Below are positions 15,509 through 16,371 of a stretch of DNA of 16,371 nucleotides, piece by piece. The DNA lies in contig CAYTLQ010000039.1 of assembly GCA_964438715.1 (NCBI GenBank), positions 1 through 16,371 of the forward strand. The letters are read 5' to 3'. A program made the position numbers and the translations under genes. A model generated the notes under the pieces. That model did not search any database and was not told the origin of the DNA. It saw nothing but the letters and a program-made list of their open reading frames with translations. Within the stretch, counting starts at the first letter, position 1. Every line of letters begins with the position of its first letter. Source of the DNA: CAYTLQ01 sp964438715 (GTDB lineage Bacteria; Bacteroidota; Ignavibacteria; Ignavibacteriales; Ignavibacteriaceae).

Positions 15509-16225
15509 TTAATTTTGAATAAGAGTACCGACATTATCTCCTTTAAGAACACGAAGAAGATTGCCGGGTTTATCCATATTAAAAACTATCATCGGCAGAT
15601 TATTTTCTTTACAGAGGCTAACTGCTGTTAAATCCATTACCCGAAGATTATTTTTTAAAACATCAAGATAGGAGATATTTTCGAATTTTGAAGCATCTGG
15701 ATTTTTCTCCGGGTCTGAATCAAACACTCCATCCACTCGCGTACCTTTAATTATTGCATCAGCTTCAATTTCTACTGCCCGCAAAGATGCGGCAGTATCA
15801 GTACTAAAATATGGGTGTCCTGTACCGGAGCCGAAAATAACTACTCTTCCTTTTTCAAGATGTCTTATTGCCCGACGCCTTATGTATGGCTCTGCTATTT
15901 CGTGCATATGTATAGCGCTCATCAAACGGGTAAAAACCCCTTTATTTTCAGTAGCATTCTGAAGTGCCAGAGAGTTTATCATTGTTGCAAGCATTCCCAT
16001 CTGATCACCGGTAACGCGGTCTATTCCTTGCGCTCCTGCGTTAAGACCTCTGAATATGTTACCCCCGCCAATAACAATACCTAACTGAGCCCCGGCGTCG
16101 TGTGCGATTTTTATCTCATTAGCAAAAAATTCAAGTACATCAGGATCAATTCCAAATCCTTTTTTCCCCATTAAGGACTCGCCGCTGAGTTTCAGCAATA
16201 CTCTTTTATATTTTAATTTTGCCAT
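15509..16225 (-). CDS. pyrH: Uridylate (UMP) kinase
   Basis: PyrH phosphorylates UMP to UDP with ATP. The 238 residues match bacterial hexameric UMP kinases of the amino acid kinase fold. Visible motifs are KLSGES (12-17) at the phosphate-binding site, IGGGN with GGGN at 53-56 followed by FRG, the DQMGMLAT segment, and GTGHPYFSTDTAA in the nucleotide and UMP site. KGTRVDGVFDSDP is the usual late motif. The start ATG at 16225 is preceded by GAAAGG on the - strand. The gene begins only 15 nt after the T tract of the tsf terminator, so it depends on readthrough or on a promoter inside or before that terminator. It continues the UMP pathway encoded by pyrR-pyrB-pyrC on the other strand, though its neighbours here are translation genes. 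Confidence 0.97.
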   Translation of the reverse strand: MAKLKYKRVLLKLSGESLMGKKGFGIDPDVLEFFANEIKIAHDAGAQLGIVIGGGNIFRGLNAGAQGIDRVTGDQMGMLATMINSLALQNATENKGVFTRLMSAIHMHEIAEPYIRRRAIRHLEKGRVVIFGSGTGHPYFSTDTAASLRAVEIEADAIIKGTRVDGVFDSDPEKNPDASKFENISYLDVLKNNLRVMDLTAVSLCKENNLPMIVFNMDKPGNLLRVLKGDNVGTLIQN

Positions 16226-16240
16226 ATTTGCCTTTCAGAT

Positions 16241-16273
16241 AAAAAAAAAGGTCTTAACGAATTAAGACCTTTT
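16241..16273 (-). terminator. Intrinsic terminator between tsf and pyrH
   Basis: AAAAGGTCTTAA (16246-16257) and TTAAGACCTTTT (16262-16273) form a perfect 12-bp stem with loop CGAA. Reading on the - strand it is followed by a run of U (A run 16241-16249). It starts 6 nt after the tsf stop codon and ends 15 nt before the pyrH ATG, so it sits inside the tsf-pyrH-frr block. Confidence 0.88.
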
Positions 16274-16279
16274 GAACAA

Positions 16280-16371
16280 TTATTTCTTTTCGTCACCAAG
16301 ATGATATCTAAGGAACGAACCTATTTTCACCCCTGCTACGTATTTGGAATTATATTCCTTTATCAGGTCAG
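16280..16371 (-). CDS. tsf: Elongation factor Ts, C-terminal end (partial)
   Basis: The - strand reads from the window edge through 29 codons to TAA (16280-16282). The end contains DLIKEYNSKY and then KIGSFLRYHLGDEKK, which matches the usual EF-Ts ending with its (I/V)-G-x-F-x-R-(Y/F)-x-L-G pattern. EF-Ts exchanges GDP for GTP on EF-Tu. The position directly upstream of pyrH and frr fits the conserved rpsB-tsf-pyrH-frr order and supports the call. Only the last tenth or so of the gene is inside the window, so nothing can be said about its start or main domains. Confidence 0.85.
   Translation of the reverse strand, partial: DLIKEYNSKYVAGVKIGSFLRYHLGDEKK

Overview
The window is a compact, AT-rich (my eye estimate is 35-40% GC) bacterial chromosome segment with short intergenic gaps and no tRNA, rRNA, CRISPR array, insertion sequence or phage gene that I can recognise. 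The gene content points to the Bacteroidota/Chlorobiota/Ignavibacteria side of the tree: a DUF4783-type secreted protein, a very large NtrY-type sensor kinase, a fused SpmA-SpmB membrane protein in what looks like a Gram-negative, FN3 lipoproteins, and weak or absent Shine-Dalgarno sequences for several genes. This assignment is inferred from family habits, not from a phylogeny.

Layout. (1) 1-347 is a gene-poor region holding a 20-nt A/T palindrome, a possible -10 box and a leader with two overlapping hairpins. (2) 348-3123 is a pyrimidine operon, pyrR-pyrB-pyrC, with gaps of 3 and 10 nt. It encodes the regulator/uracil phosphoribosyltransferase PyrR, aspartate carbamoyltransferase and dihydroorotase, and is followed by a perfect 12-bp hairpin without a T tract. 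(3) 3271-4080 is a single FN3-containing lipoprotein gene with a good ribosome binding site, closed by an intrinsic terminator. (4) 4172-14682 is a tight five-gene cluster on the + strand: DUF4783 protein, 12-TM histidine kinase, AddA-like helicase-nuclease, lipoprotein N-acetylmuramoyl-alanine amidase, and SpmA-SpmB fusion. The first three junctions overlap (4, 14 and 29 nt) and the last gap is 22 nt; a strong terminator follows. (5) On the - strand, converging on that cluster, lies the canonical translation/nucleotide block tsf(partial)-pyrH-frr, with terminators after tsf and after frr.

How the genes fit together. PyrR, PyrB, PyrC and, on the other strand, PyrH (UMP kinase) all belong to UMP synthesis and use; tsf and frr serve elongation and ribosome recycling. 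The five-gene cluster mixes envelope functions (sensor kinase, peptidoglycan amidase, SpmAB, secreted DUF4783 protein) with a DNA-break repair helicase-nuclease. Such mixtures are often just housekeeping operons, but the overlapping junctions make co-expression likely.

I did not find a clearly new defence or mobile system. The items most worth a second look are: the 12-TM, three-loop sensor kinase; the AddA-like protein carrying AddB/Cas4-type cluster cysteines with no AddB next to it; the extra extracytoplasmic domain inside the SpmA half; two genes placed immediately behind intrinsic terminators with no obvious room for a promoter; a sequence motif shared by the pyrR and lipoprotein leaders; and a possible attenuator in the pyrR leader.
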